Source: Halobacteriovoraceae bacterium (GTDB lineage: Bacteria; Bdellovibrionota; Bacteriovoracia; Bacteriovoracales; Bacteriovoracaceae). From it: DNA of 64,000 nt. Below are positions 8,421 to 17,824 of the stretch, piece by piece; the stretch's first letter is position 1, and the number at the start of each line of letters is the position of its first letter. Location: contig PASP01000011.1 of NCBI GenBank assembly GCA_002712005.1, positions 95,483 to 159,482 of the forward strand. Direction: 5' to 3'. The translations under genes and the position numbers were made by a program. The notes under the pieces were generated by a model, which was not told the origin of the DNA, did no database searches, and was given only the letters and a program-made list of their open reading frames with translations.

Positions 8421-10144
8421 GTGTCTCCTGTTACTTTCACGATTCATCGGTTGCTGTACTTAGAGATGGGGAGCTAATCTTTTTTATCTTGGAAGACCGT
8501 TTTTCTCGTAAAAAGCATGATTCGAGTTATCCTGAGAGTGCCATTGAATATGTTCATAAAACGATCTTTAATTCAGAGAAATTATCGAGTGAGGATCGAG
8601 TTATTTATTACGAAGATAATGAATTAAAGTTTCTAAATATCCTTTCTGAAGCTCTTGAAAAGTACCCCTTTCAGTGGAGAGGCTTTTTTAAAGCTATTCC
8701 CATGTGGATATTCGAAAAGTTTTGGGTAAAGTCAAAGTTGGCCATGAGTTTTTCCATTCCTCTTAAGCAAGTTCAGATGGGTGATCACCATCTCTCTCAT
8801 GCTGCCTATGGATATTATGCGAGTGGGTTTAAAGAGAGTTTGGTTCTGTGTTCTGATGGCTTTGGTGATCGAGCTTCTTTAAGCTTGTATCATTTTGAGG
8901 GGCAAGATCATGAAAAGTTTCTATCTTTTGATAAGAAGAAGTCACTAGGATTAATTTATACAACTTTTACGACATTTTTTGGATTTAAGGCCAATGATGG
9001 AGAATGTTCTTTAATGGCGATCTCTCGCTTTGGTAAACCGATTTATAAGGATAAGATTACTAAAGCGCTTCGATTAGATCGTAATCATATTTATACTGTT
9101 GAAGATCGATTTTTTAATTTTGATCTAGATTCAGAGTGTTTTTATACCTCTGAATTTTTGAAAGAGTTTGGAAAACCTTTTAAAGGCAAATATACGGTAT
9201 CATGTTTTGAGAATATGATTTGTTCTGAAGGAGAACAGTATTATCTAGATCTCGCCTCAAGCTTTCACGAGGTTTTCGAAGAAGTTTATATACAAATTTT
9301 CAAAGAGGCCTTTGCTAAAAAAGGAATCAGAAATTTTGTTTTTTCTGGAGGAGTTGCACAAAACTGCGTTCTTATTGCTAAGTTGAATGAGTTGGATTTT
9401 GTGGACGAAATCTTTATTCCTTTAGATCCAGGCGATGGCGGGACGGCAATTGGTGCAGCAGCGCTAGCTTATGTTGAGAAAACAGGGCGATATCCTAATA
9501 TCAATCAAACCTTTGCAGGGGCTAATCTTGAATTGAATCAGAGGATTATTGATAATATGCCTTCGTTATCTGCGTGTCAGTTGGATAGTGCTCAAAAGGC
9601 AACGAATGTCTTTGATGTACTCTTTCAATATGAAAAAGTTGTCGCTGTATTTCAAGACAAGATGGAAGTCGGACCAAGGGCCTTGGGGAATCGAAGTCTT
9701 CTTTGTCGTGCTGATCATGCTGAAATGGTAAAAACTCTTTCCGAGGATATTAAGACGAGAGCTTATTTCAGACCTTATGCTCTAATTGTACTAGAAGAAG
9801 ATGCTGAAGTGATAGTAGATGACTTTAAACTTAATGAACAAGTCATGAGAATGCAGACGGTAGTAAAGATCAAAGAACAATATCATCGTATCCTGAAGTA
9901 TGGACTGCATATTGATGGAACAACAAGAATCCAGGTCATAAATGAGAAGAGCGATCCTTTTCTTTATTCTCTTTTGTTAAAAGTTAAAGAGAAAATTGGG
10001 ATTGGGGCCCTGATTAATACGTCTTTTAATGAATCAGGTTTTCCCCTTATTCATTCTCCAGTAGATGCTTTATACTTTTTTAAATCTCGCCCATTAGGGG
10101 CATTGGTTATAAACGATACCTGGCTGACAAAGGTAGGGGATTAA
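8408..10144 (+). CDS. NodU/CmcH/SxtI-type O-carbamoyltransferase
   Basis: 579 residues, the family length. The start chosen is the second ATG, because carbamoyltransferases begin MYxLGxSxxxHDSS; an upstream ATG at 8387 would add seven unrelated residues. Visible blocks: EDRFSRKKHD, MGDHHLSHAAYGYYAS (metal/ATP-site histidines), FSGGVAQNC and DPGDGGTAIGAA (Kae1-like ATP fold), then the C-terminal domain with MEVGPRALGNRSLL and RAYFRPYA. These enzymes make carbamoyl-adenylate from carbamoyl phosphate and ATP, then carbamoylate a hydroxyl on a sugar, antibiotic or toxin. With DUF5989 partners it most resembles the SxtI subgroup. The substrate is unknown. Confidence 0.93.
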   Translation: MYTLGVSCYFHDSSVAVLRDGELIFFILEDRFSRKKHDSSYPESAIEYVHKTIFNSEKLSSEDRVIYYEDNELKFLNILSEALEKYPFQWRGFFKAIPMWIFEKFWVKSKLAMSFSIPLKQVQMGDHHLSHAAYGYYASGFKESLVLCSDGFGDRASLSLYHFEGQDHEKFLSFDKKKSLGLIYTTFTTFFGFKANDGECSLMAISRFGKPIYKDKITKALRLDRNHIYTVEDRFFNFDLDSECFYTSEFLKEFGKPFKGKYTVSCFENMICSEGEQYYLDLASSFHEVFEEVYIQIFKEAFAKKGIRNFVFSGGVAQNCVLIAKLNELDFVDEIFIPLDPGDGGTAIGAAALAYVEKTGRYPNINQTFAGANLELNQRIIDNMPSLSACQLDSAQKATNVFDVLFQYEKVVAVFQDKMEVGPRALGNRSLLCRADHAEMVKTLSEDIKTRAYFRPYALIVLEEDAEVIVDDFKLNEQVMRMQTVVKIKEQYHRILKYGLHIDGTTRIQVINEKSDPFLYSLLLKVKEKIGIGALINTSFNESGFPLIHSPVDALYFFKSRPLGALVINDTWLTKVGD

Positions 10145-10330
10145 GTGAAAAAGAAAATGATACAGATTTTCTATGGTCTAAGAATATTGAAAGACTTTTT
10201 TGTGAATCGTTTCAATAAAAAGAACTTTCACCTTATTCCTTTTCTTATTATTCTCTTTATTTTTTCAATTTTAGGATTTCTTGTTTTAGGTAGTGGAGGA
10301 GTTTCTCCACTGTTATATCCTCTATTTTAG
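10145..10330 (+). CDS. SxtK/DUF5989-like small membrane protein, copy 2
   Basis: 61 residues starting at a GTG directly after the carbamoyltransferase stop. It has a basic N-terminal half, one membrane helix (about residues 30-49), a glycine/serine break and the C-terminal ending SPLLYPLF, closely paralleling the protein at 5169-5351 and the DUF5989 pattern. A DUF5989 gene directly after a carbamoyltransferase is the arrangement seen in saxitoxin-like loci. It is the last gene of the operon, which ends convergently against the next gene. Confidence 0.65.
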   Translation: MKKKMIQIFYGLRILKDFFVNRFNKKNFHLIPFLIILFIFSILGFLVLGSGGVSPLLYPLF

Positions 10331-10336
10331 TTAAGA

Positions 10337-10957
10337 CTAGAAAGAGATTCCATTCTGATTGCAAACGCTACGTGACCAAACGATCTCTGGAGACAATGAG
10401 ATTGAAATAATATTCTTCTGGTCGATACTGAGTTCAGCTACTTTAAAGTTAAAAATCTTAGTACCTCCTTCAGAGAGGCTAAGGGTTGCTAGAATATCAA
10501 GGGAAGACATTTGATATTTTCCTTTCCCTTCAGCAAGGGTACTGGTGGTAAGCTTTGTGTTTTTCTTAACTTCGTAAAAGGTAACAACTCCTCCTTTAAA
10601 ATAAAGAACTTCATATGTGGAAATATTACCATTGTTGTCTTCTTCTACCTCTGAGCAAAAATATTTGCCATCAATATCAAAGGAGGTTTTCATGAGAAGT
10701 TTATCTGCAGATTCACTAATTTTAGATGGAGCATTATCGCTAATAGAAATACTTGTTGGAGAAGGAGAACTAAGGGTGCCGGCCCTTGATTCGAGTTCAG
10801 AGATTCGAGCAAGTAAGCTTTGAGTAGAGTTTTCCAAAAGATCAATTCGATTATTGGTTTCTCCATTTAGGTAAAAAAGAGCACCTGAAATAATAAAGAG
10901 AAATAATAGAGCGATAGTCATAATACTGCTGGGTTTATTTTGATTCTTTTTGGCCAT
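10337..10957 (-). CDS. Membrane-anchored hypothetical protein with short coiled coil
   Basis: 206 residues from the ATG at 10957 (MAKKNQNKPSS): a short basic cytosolic tail, one membrane helix (about residues 13-31), a short coiled coil (NNRIDLLENSTQSLLARISELES), a Ser/Pro linker, and a beta-rich periplasmic domain with two cysteines. An upstream ATG at 11035 would add 26 residues that look less protein-like. A TATTAA at 11042-11047 lies six bases before that upstream ATG, so transcription likely starts near 11035 either way. Family unknown. Confidence 0.6.
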   Translation of the reverse strand: MAKKNQNKPSSIMTIALLFLFIISGALFYLNGETNNRIDLLENSTQSLLARISELESRAGTLSSPSPTSISISDNAPSKISESADKLLMKTSFDIDGKYFCSEVEEDNNGNISTYEVLYFKGGVVTFYEVKKNTKLTTSTLAEGKGKYQMSSLDILATLSLSEGGTKIFNFKVAELSIDQKNIISISLSPEIVWSRSVCNQNGISF

Positions 10958-11145
10958 GGAGTGCTCGCTTTTGAGTTCTAGAACAATAAATTTAATAAAT
11001 AATATCAGCTTAATTTTAGCATAGTTATGGCCCATTGCGCATTAATAGTTGGATCTTTAATCGTTTAGACACGGAGCAAATTCAAGAAAAAGACCTGAAA
11101 TCGAGTATTTTCCTAAAAAATTAATTTTTTCTACTAAGACCACCC

Positions 11146-11173
11146 TTGACACTGGTTCAACCGATATTAGATT
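11146..11173 (+). promoter_or_regulatory. Putative groESL promoter
   Basis: A consensus -35 TTGACA (11146-11151) is followed after 16 nt by TAGATT as a -10. No CIRCE (HrcA) element is visible. A CCGATATTA stretch between them hints at a heat-shock sigma site, but the spacing does not fit the RpoH consensus. Confidence 0.45.
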
Positions 11174-11224
11174 GTGTTGCGTAAGTTTTATTTAATAAAT
11201 TAACCATGCAACCGTGTGTTGCGT
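11173..11224 (+). repeat. Direct repeat pair in the groESL leader
   Basis: The 10-mer TGTGTTGCGT occurs at 11173-11182 and 11215-11224, 42 bp apart, followed by AAG and TAG respectively. The second copy lies just before the groES Shine-Dalgarno. It could be a regulator site or a chance repeat in the leader. Confidence 0.4.
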
Positions 11225-11243
11225 TAGAAATGGAGGATACGTT

Positions 11244-11531
11244 ATGCAGGTAAGACCTTTGCAAGATCGCGTACTCGTTGAGAGACTTGAAGAAGAAACA
11301 AAGACAGCTGGTGGAATCATCATCCCAGACAATAATAAAGAAAAGCCAGCTCATGGAAAAATCATTGCAGTTGGACCTGGTCGTACAAGCCCTGAAGGTA
11401 ACACTATTAAGCTTGGTGTTAAAGAAGGGGAGACTGTTCTTTTCGGTAAGTATGCTGGAACAGAAGTTAAAGTAGAAGGAAAAGAGCTTCTCGTTATGAG
11501 AGAAGACGATATCCTAGCAGTACTTGGATAA
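11244..11531 (+). CDS. groES: Co-chaperonin GroES (Cpn10)
   Basis: 95 residues from [18 protein letters not shown], the standard GroES opening, with the mobile loop ([15 protein letters not shown]) and the DDILAVLG ending. It forms the heptameric lid on GroEL in the cytosol. The start at 11244 has a GGAGG eight bases upstream; an in-frame ATG 30 bases earlier lacks one. groEL follows after 41 nt. Confidence 0.97.
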   Translation: MQVRPLQDRVLVERLEEETKTAGGIIIPDNNKEKPAHGKIIAVGPGRTSPEGNTIKLGVKEGETVLFGKYAGTEVKVEGKELLVMREDDILAVLG

Positions 11532-11560
11532 GACCTCATACATAATAAAACTATAATTAA

Positions 11561-13222
<1,662 letters not shown>

Positions 13223-13262
13223 TAAAAAAATGGAGTGCCGCTAGGCAGTTCAGTTTTAGAAG

Positions 13263-13289
13263 AGGCCTTGCTAATGCAAGGCCTTTTTT
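13263..13289 (+). terminator. Rho-independent terminator of groESL
   Basis: A perfect 9-bp stem (AGGCCTTGC / GCAAGGCCT) with a TAAT loop, followed directly by five Ts. The small minus-strand ORF downstream ends right at this hairpin, so it may also slow transcription from that side. Confidence 0.9.
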
Positions 13290-13392
13290 ATAATCCTTTA
13301 GGTCTAACTTTTCTAAATTCTAATTTTCTAAAATCTTCTTCTGTTTCTTGAGCTTTAAGTAGAGCAAAAAGCCATTTAAAAATTTTTTTCAC
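13288..13392 (-). CDS. Putative 34-residue small protein
   Basis: A GTG start at 13392 is preceded by AAAGGAG at good spacing and opens a 34-codon ORF: MKKIFKWLFALLKAQE then a strongly charged tail (EEDFRKLEFRKVRPKGL). The short hydrophobic, basic N-terminus could associate with membrane. It converges on the groEL terminator. Support is the strong Shine-Dalgarno only; the family is not recognised. Confidence 0.4.
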   Translation of the reverse strand: MKKIFKWLFALLKAQETEEDFRKLEFRKVRPKGL

Positions 13393-13501
13393 CGTAAAAT
13401 CTCCTTTAAACTATTTTGGCCATTATCATAAATAGCTTAAAGAAATAACAATGAAGATCTTCTTAGTATTGTGAAGAGAATTTTATGTATTTCAGGAATC
13501 T

Positions 13502-13591
13502 ATGAGAGTTAAATTTAAGTCAATTATCCGTGAAAGCTCATCTTTAATCTTCTGCATAGGAGCAATAGCTGTTATACTTTTAGGGTTTTAA
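13502..13591 (+). CDS. Putative 29-residue single-helix membrane peptide
   Basis: ATG at 13502, weakly preceded by CAGGA, opens MRVKFKSIIRESSS followed by a hydrophobic helix (LIFCIGAIAVILLGF) and a stop. The composition (basic front, one TM) is typical of small membrane proteins. It lies 26 bp before lepB and could be its leader or chance. Confidence 0.3.
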   Translation: MRVKFKSIIRESSSLIFCIGAIAVILLGF

Positions 13592-13617
13592 ATAAATGCT
13601 TTTAATAGGGATTACAA

Positions 13618-14355
13618 TGAATTGGGATGCTCAAAAGATAAAAAAAAGAGATTATTTCGTATATTTTGATTTTTGTAGGTGTTTTTGGATTTAAATCAAG
13701 CTTCTTTGAACCCAATCATATTCCCTCTGGTTCAATGCTTCCCACCATGGCCATTGGAGACTTTATTATTGTTAATAAAATGTCTTATGGTTTTAAGCTT
13801 CCTTTCTTTGAGTGGTTTGGTGATCCCGTTTATGTAACAGATTTTAAAGAGCCTGAGCGCGGCGATATCATGGTTTTTGAATTCCCAAAAAATCGTGACA
13901 TTCTCTATGTCAAAAGACTTGTTGGATTACCAGGGGATACGATTGAAGTAATGGATAATCAGGTTTTTATCAATGATAAAAAAGTAACCACTGAGGACGT
14001 CACTCCTGAACAAGCTAAAGAGTTCATGGAACTTTATGATGATAAGGGACGCCCTTTAGATATGAAATTCGAAAAATTTCACAACGGAAAACTTAAGCAT
14101 ATTGTAGCCTATAATGAAGCCCAGTCTATTCATCTGAGTCAACCTAAGAGAACGATCCCTGAGGGACATTATTTTATGATGGGTGATAATAGAGACTTTT
14201 CTTCAGACTCTCGTCGTTGGGGATTTGTTAAGAAGGAGCATATTAGAGGAAAGGCATTATTTGTTTGGTTTAATATGGTTTACCCGTGGTCAGATGAGCC
14301 TTTTCATTTTAGACCTGGTCGTATCGGAACAACATTCTATAACGGTGTAGAATAA
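13618..14355 (+). pseudogene. lepB: Signal peptidase I, frameshifted at an A8 tract near the start
   Basis: From ATG 13618 the reading is MNWDAQKIKK, then a run of eight As shifts it out of frame. With seven As it continues EIISYILIFVGVFGF into the large ORF, giving a ~245-residue enzyme with its N-terminal membrane anchor. The large ORF alone begins at a poor TTG (13666) inside the anchor. Catalytic features are intact: IPSGSMLPTM (Ser nucleophile), YVKRLVGLPGDTIEV (Lys general base) and GDNRDFSSDSR. It cleaves Sec signal peptides at the periplasmic membrane face. The shift may be a homopolymer sequencing error, a real mutation, or be rescued by polymerase slippage on the A tract. No second lepB is visible here. 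Confidence 0.85.
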
Positions 14356-14356
14356 T

Positions 14357-15382
14357 TCAATCAGAGCGATTTCTTTTTTTAAAGCGAGCGAGTGCAAACT
14401 CTTTGGCCAAGGGATCACATCCTGTGTACTCGCCCGTATTGATATAAGCGCTCCCTGAGCTTCTTGAGCAGTCGGTTATAAGCTCACAGTCTTGGCATTT
14501 TTTAAAGTCGGTATCTTGTAAGTCACGAATTCTCTTAAATACAGGTGAATCATTCCATATTTTTACAAGAGAAAGAGAGTGTATATTACCAGCAGGAATA
14601 GGGGATCCAATGCATGGGTATACGTCTCCTTGATGGCCAATCCCAATAACCGTTTTTGCACATCCACACATCAAAGCTTTATCGGGGTTTTTATGATTAA
14701 AGTACTCTTTATAAGGACCATCAAGTAGCTTCTCATATTGATCTTGAGTGATAGCAAGTGTTTGAGAAGCCATTGTTTTATCATACCTATCCGTTATCTC
14801 ATCACTGATCTGGTATGGGCAATCTAGAGACTTAGCTAATTGAATAAACTGATCAAGATATTCCACATTCTGGCGATGTAGAATAATTCCTAAGTTAACA
14901 ACAATTCCGGCTTTTTTTAAAGAATGAATTCCTCGAAGGGTTTTTTCATAACCTTCCTTTCCAGTAAAATCTAAGTACTGTTTTTCATTCACACCATAGA
15001 GGCTGATATCAAACTCTTTCACTCCTAAATGATAAAGCTCTTGGGCTCTTTTCTCTGATACCAAGGTCGCATTCGATTTAATACGAATATGAAAATGATA
15101 TTTCATTGCAAAGAGTATGACTTCGTTTAAATGAGGATAGAGTAATGGCTCTCCACCAGTAAAGGCCAGGGAAAGTGCTCCAATCTCATAAAGTTCATAA
15201 ATCGTTCTCTTTACGAGTTCGGGGGGGAAGGATTCCTTTTTTTGGCTTGGTAAGGACTCTCGATCGAAATTGTAGCAATGCTTACATTTCAAATTGCATG
15301 ACTGAGTCAGCTCTATTGTAGAAAAAAGAGGTTGGAAAATTTGTCTTGCAGATTGAATTTTTCGATCGAGAACATTTGCCAT
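14357..15382 (-). CDS. Radical SAM/SPASM peptide-modifying enzyme (PqqE/RiPP maturase type)
   Basis: 341 residues from the ATG at 15382, which follows the PqqD-like gene's TAA almost directly; a longer TTG-started form would overlap that gene. The radical SAM ligands are Cys29, Cys33 and Cys36 (CNLKCKHCYNF), followed by FTGGEPLLYPHL. A C-terminal SPASM domain has the expected cysteines (CGCAK, VYPCIGSP, CQDCELITDC, GCDP) for auxiliary clusters. Such enzymes install C-C, thioether or epimerised linkages in ribosomal peptides. With the PqqD-like gene and a precursor-like ORF, it is the likely maturase of a RiPP. Confidence 0.88.
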   Translation of the reverse strand: MANVLDRKIQSARQIFQPLFSTIELTQSCNLKCKHCYNFDRESLPSQKKESFPPELVKRTIYELYEIGALSLAFTGGEPLLYPHLNEVILFAMKYHFHIRIKSNATLVSEKRAQELYHLGVKEFDISLYGVNEKQYLDFTGKEGYEKTLRGIHSLKKAGIVVNLGIILHRQNVEYLDQFIQLAKSLDCPYQISDEITDRYDKTMASQTLAITQDQYEKLLDGPYKEYFNHKNPDKALMCGCAKTVIGIGHQGDVYPCIGSPIPAGNIHSLSLVKIWNDSPVFKRIRDLQDTDFKKCQDCELITDCSRSSGSAYINTGEYTGCDPLAKEFALARFKKRNRSD

Positions 15383-15383
15383 A

Positions 15384-15662
15384 TTAATCTTTATGGGGGG
15401 CTGGACAAATGATTGCGAGATCTTCAAGTTCTTTAAGGAACTTGAAGAAATCGTTTTTTACTTCAGGGGTATCTCCATACTGATTTAACAGTAGCTGAAG
15501 AATTTGTTGAGTCGAAACTCCTTGGTAAATTTTCTCAAAAATATAACTACCAATTTGATTGAGGTCGTGGGCTGCTTGTTTACCGTTACTGTCAAGTATT
15601 AGGATTTCATTTTGAATGAAGCGCCAAGAGATTTTAGAGTTTATACTATAGTAAGTTTCCAT
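15384..15662 (-). CDS. PqqD-family RiPP recognition element
   Basis: 92 residues from METYYSINSKISWRF. The pattern (strand, LILDSNGKQAAHDLNQIGSYIFEKI, GVSTQQILQLLLNQYG, then FLKELEDLAII) matches PqqD: a winged-helix fold that binds the precursor leader and presents it to the radical SAM enzyme. It is directly followed by that enzyme. An upstream in-frame start would add 20 residues, but a -10-like TATCAT lies exactly six bases before ATG 15662, supporting the short form. Confidence 0.78.
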   Translation of the reverse strand: METYYSINSKISWRFIQNEILILDSNGKQAAHDLNQIGSYIFEKIYQGVSTQQILQLLLNQYGDTPEVKNDFFKFLKELEDLAIICPAPHKD

Positions 15663-15668
15663 AAGGTA

Positions 15669-15674
15669 ATGATA
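15669..15674 (-). promoter_or_regulatory. -10 box TATCAT of the pqqD-like gene, leaderless arrangement
   Basis: TATCAT, six bases, then ATG at 15662 on the minus strand. TTTACC lies 17 nt upstream as a possible -35. No Shine-Dalgarno is present. The site overlaps the leader of the divergent nucleotidyltransferase gene. Confidence 0.4.
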
Positions 15675-15697
15675 GATAAAATGAGAATAGAGGTAAA

Positions 15698-16603
15698 GTG
15701 AAAGAAGTCTTAGCTTCCCCATTGTTTAGAGAAATTTCTTTGTTGCCAGAGAAAAGAAGAGAAACTGTACTCAAAGAACAAGGAATTGAAGATTTTTTCA
15801 CAATTCATTTTTTTAAAAAAGAATCTCATTCTCAGCTGAAGTACAGGAATGCTCTACTATTAGAGACTGCGTATGAAATTATGGAGGTTCTGAAAAAGGG
15901 AAATGTTAATTTTTGTTTTATCAAAGGCATAGTTTTTCTGGAATCACTTTATCCTAGTTTAGAAGATCGCTTTCTCAGCGATATTGATATTCTTGTCTCT
16001 GAAGATCAGTTTGAAGAAGTAATCTCATTGGTAAAACATAACTTTCCTGAAGCTGATGTCTCTAGAGGCTCTTGGGTTGGCGATGCCCATAAGGTAGAGG
16101 TTCAAATTTCAAATGAATATAACTTAGAAATAACAGTAGAGTTTCATAGCAAACTCTTTTGGCATACAGACTTTTGGGGAACCAGTGAAGTTGTAAAAGA
16201 TAAAGGTCTTTATAGACCAAAAGATGAGGATCACTTCGTTTATTTAATCTATCACTATGCCTTTCAACATAATTGTCAGAAGTTGTATTGGTTACTGGAT
16301 ATACTATATTTCTATCAGGAAAATAAAGACCAGCTCGATTGGGGATATATAAATAAGAAAATTAAAGAGATTAAAATTGTAAGATCATCCTTATTTGTAA
16401 AGAAAATACTGTGTCGAGAGTTTGGAATCAATATGTCACAGTTAAATGGACAAACATGGATTCCTTTTTATAGAAAGTACTTATTAGAAGCCAACCAGAG
16501 AAGTTTATATTATCTTTTTTTAAAGTTTTTTTTAAAAGATAAGATTTTTAAGCAGGGGCTCTTTTACTCGATAAAATGGTTAAAATATTACAGAAAAGAA
16601 TAA
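15698..16603 (+). CDS. Nucleotidyltransferase-fold protein (NTP_transf_5 type) of the RiPP locus
   Basis: 301 residues from a GTG with GAGGT upstream. The region CFIKGIVFLESLYP, then LEDRFLSDIDILVSED, shows the G-x(n)-D-x-D arrangement of nucleotidyltransferases of the uncharacterised PF14907 type. That family recurs in RiPP clusters with PqqD, HPr-kinase-like and S24/S26 genes; its function there is unknown, perhaps nucleotidylation or pyrophosphate chemistry on the precursor. It lies on the opposite strand from its partners, divergent from the PqqD-like gene and overlapping the peptidase gene 3' to 3' by 56 bp. Confidence 0.75.
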   Translation: MKEVLASPLFREISLLPEKRRETVLKEQGIEDFFTIHFFKKESHSQLKYRNALLLETAYEIMEVLKKGNVNFCFIKGIVFLESLYPSLEDRFLSDIDILVSEDQFEEVISLVKHNFPEADVSRGSWVGDAHKVEVQISNEYNLEITVEFHSKLFWHTDFWGTSEVVKDKGLYRPKDEDHFVYLIYHYAFQHNCQKLYWLLDILYFYQENKDQLDWGYINKKIKEIKIVRSSLFVKKILCREFGINMSQLNGQTWIPFYRKYLLEANQRSLYYLFLKFFLKDKIFKQGLFYSIKWLKYYRKE

Positions 16604-16958
16604 CCGATTTAATGAGTTTACGGGTTAGGCTTGAGGATTGAGAGTTATATTGATTAGAAAGTTTCTGTATTGTATTTTTAAAGAAAGGAAATAAAGCATA
16701 ATTTATGTCGGCTCTACCTAGGATTGTTATAGTGCGGTCATAATACAAAGAATTGTCACCCTTCGTTACCCCTGAAGCAAGCTTTCTATGAATAACTATT
16801 TCTCCACTCTCATGGCATTTCACACAAACAATATCACCTACAGTTGATTCAACTTGTGTTTGTATTGTCACAACATCACCATCCCTTAGTAAAGGCCACA
16901 TACTGCACCCTTTAACTTTAATGGTGAAGGGTTTTAGTTCGGGTTTAACTGATTCCAT
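16548..16958 (-). CDS. S24/S26-type serine peptidase, candidate RiPP leader peptidase
   Basis: 136 residues. VKGCSMWPLLRDGDVV carries the catalytic Ser19 in the typical (G)xSMxPxLxxGD box, and GEIVIHRKL supplies His57 where Sec11/SipW-type enzymes use His instead of Lys; KGDNS follows. No clear membrane anchor is seen, unlike housekeeping signal peptidases. Overlap of 25 bp with the HPr-kinase-like gene implies coupled translation. In this locus a role in trimming the precursor is likely. Confidence 0.75.
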   Translation of the reverse strand: MESVKPELKPFTIKVKGCSMWPLLRDGDVVTIQTQVESTVGDIVCVKCHESGEIVIHRKLASGVTKGDNSLYYDRTITILGRADINYALFPFFKNTIQKLSNQYNSQSSSLTRKLIKSVILFCNILTILSSKRAPA

Positions 16959-17824
16959 ATGTCTTTTCTTTTGGGAAAGTAGAGATTTTCAATTTCTTTA
17001 AGATGAGTAATACGATCTGCAAAAGCAAGAATCTGTTCCTCTAAAGTGATATCAATATTCCCTAGAGGAAGATTGGCAAAGGTTGCTAGAAGGAATTTTA
17101 ATTGGTGGATTTGTGCAACTTTTTCAGTGCTATAAAGGTCGCTTTGTATGAGCCAGAAAATGGATTTGACGGGGTATTTTCTATCAAGGCTCACTTGAGG
17201 CTTATAGAGACCTCCGACTCCCCCTGGTGAACAGAAGAGTTGTCCATTTTCAATGTGGAGGACATTCATATCATCAGATAGTATTTTTCTAGGTGAGGCG
17301 AGTTCTGTAATTGTCGTTTTTCCAGCTCCACTTGGGCCAAAGAAGAGAAAAGCCTCTCTTTCGTCTTTAGATAGAATTGCAGAGCTGTGAATCATGGCCT
17401 TGTTTAGTGGAAGTAACTGAGGTGAAAGATACCATCTAAAAAAGTTATGAAGTCCATCATCAAGTTTTGCTTCGAAGGCCGTGTATGTAGTTTGTGAACC
17501 TTTTTCATAATGAGCAATAAAGTCTCTTTGAATAATATAACCGTGATGAAAATGTGTAAGAGAAGATTTCTCATTGTCGAAAGGTTCTGCTTCTGACCAC
17601 TGGGCAACATCAAAATGGAATATAGATTGAGCCCTCGGGTTTGGCTTGGTTAGCCAATCAGACGGGATATATTCTTTTAGTTCTTTAATGAAGTCTTGGT
17701 TGTCGGAGTGAAAAGAAATTTCTATTTCATGAAACCTAAAAGAGAGTTGATAGAAAGTTTGATTATTCTGGGATCTTTGAGCTTGGAGATATTCTATCTT
17801 TTTTTCAAAAAGCTGAAGATTCAT
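16934..17824 (-). CDS. HPr kinase-like P-loop protein of the RiPP locus
   Basis: 296 residues from ATG 17824, which overlaps the precursor's stop (TAATG). FFGPSGAGKTT (about residues 161-171) is the Walker A, and ILSDDMNVLHI gives the Asp pair seen in HPrK/P C-terminal domains; SPGGVGG follows. The N-terminal half is not HprK-like and may bind the peptide. Such stand-alone HPrK-like proteins recur in lasso-type and related RiPP clusters and may phosphorylate a Ser/Thr of the precursor. A phosphotransferase (PTS) role is unlikely, as no ptsH is nearby. Confidence 0.8.
   Translation of the reverse strand: MNLQLFEKKIEYLQAQRSQNNQTFYQLSFRFHEIEISFHSDNQDFIKELKEYIPSDWLTKPNPRAQSIFHFDVAQWSEAEPFDNEKSSLTHFHHGYIIQRDFIAHYEKGSQTTYTAFEAKLDDGLHNFFRWYLSPQLLPLNKAMIHSSAILSKDEREAFLFFGPSGAGKTTITELASPRKILSDDMNVLHIENGQLFCSPGGVGGLYKPQVSLDRKYPVKSIFWLIQSDLYSTEKVAQIHQLKFLLATFANLPLGNIDITLEEQILAFADRITHLKEIENLYFPKRKDIWNQLNPN

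Noticed and set aside
11036..11243. CIRCE element or clear RpoH promoter before groES
   Set aside because: No TTAGCACTC-N9-GAGTGCTAA; the CCGATATTA block is too close to TTGACA for the RpoH consensus.
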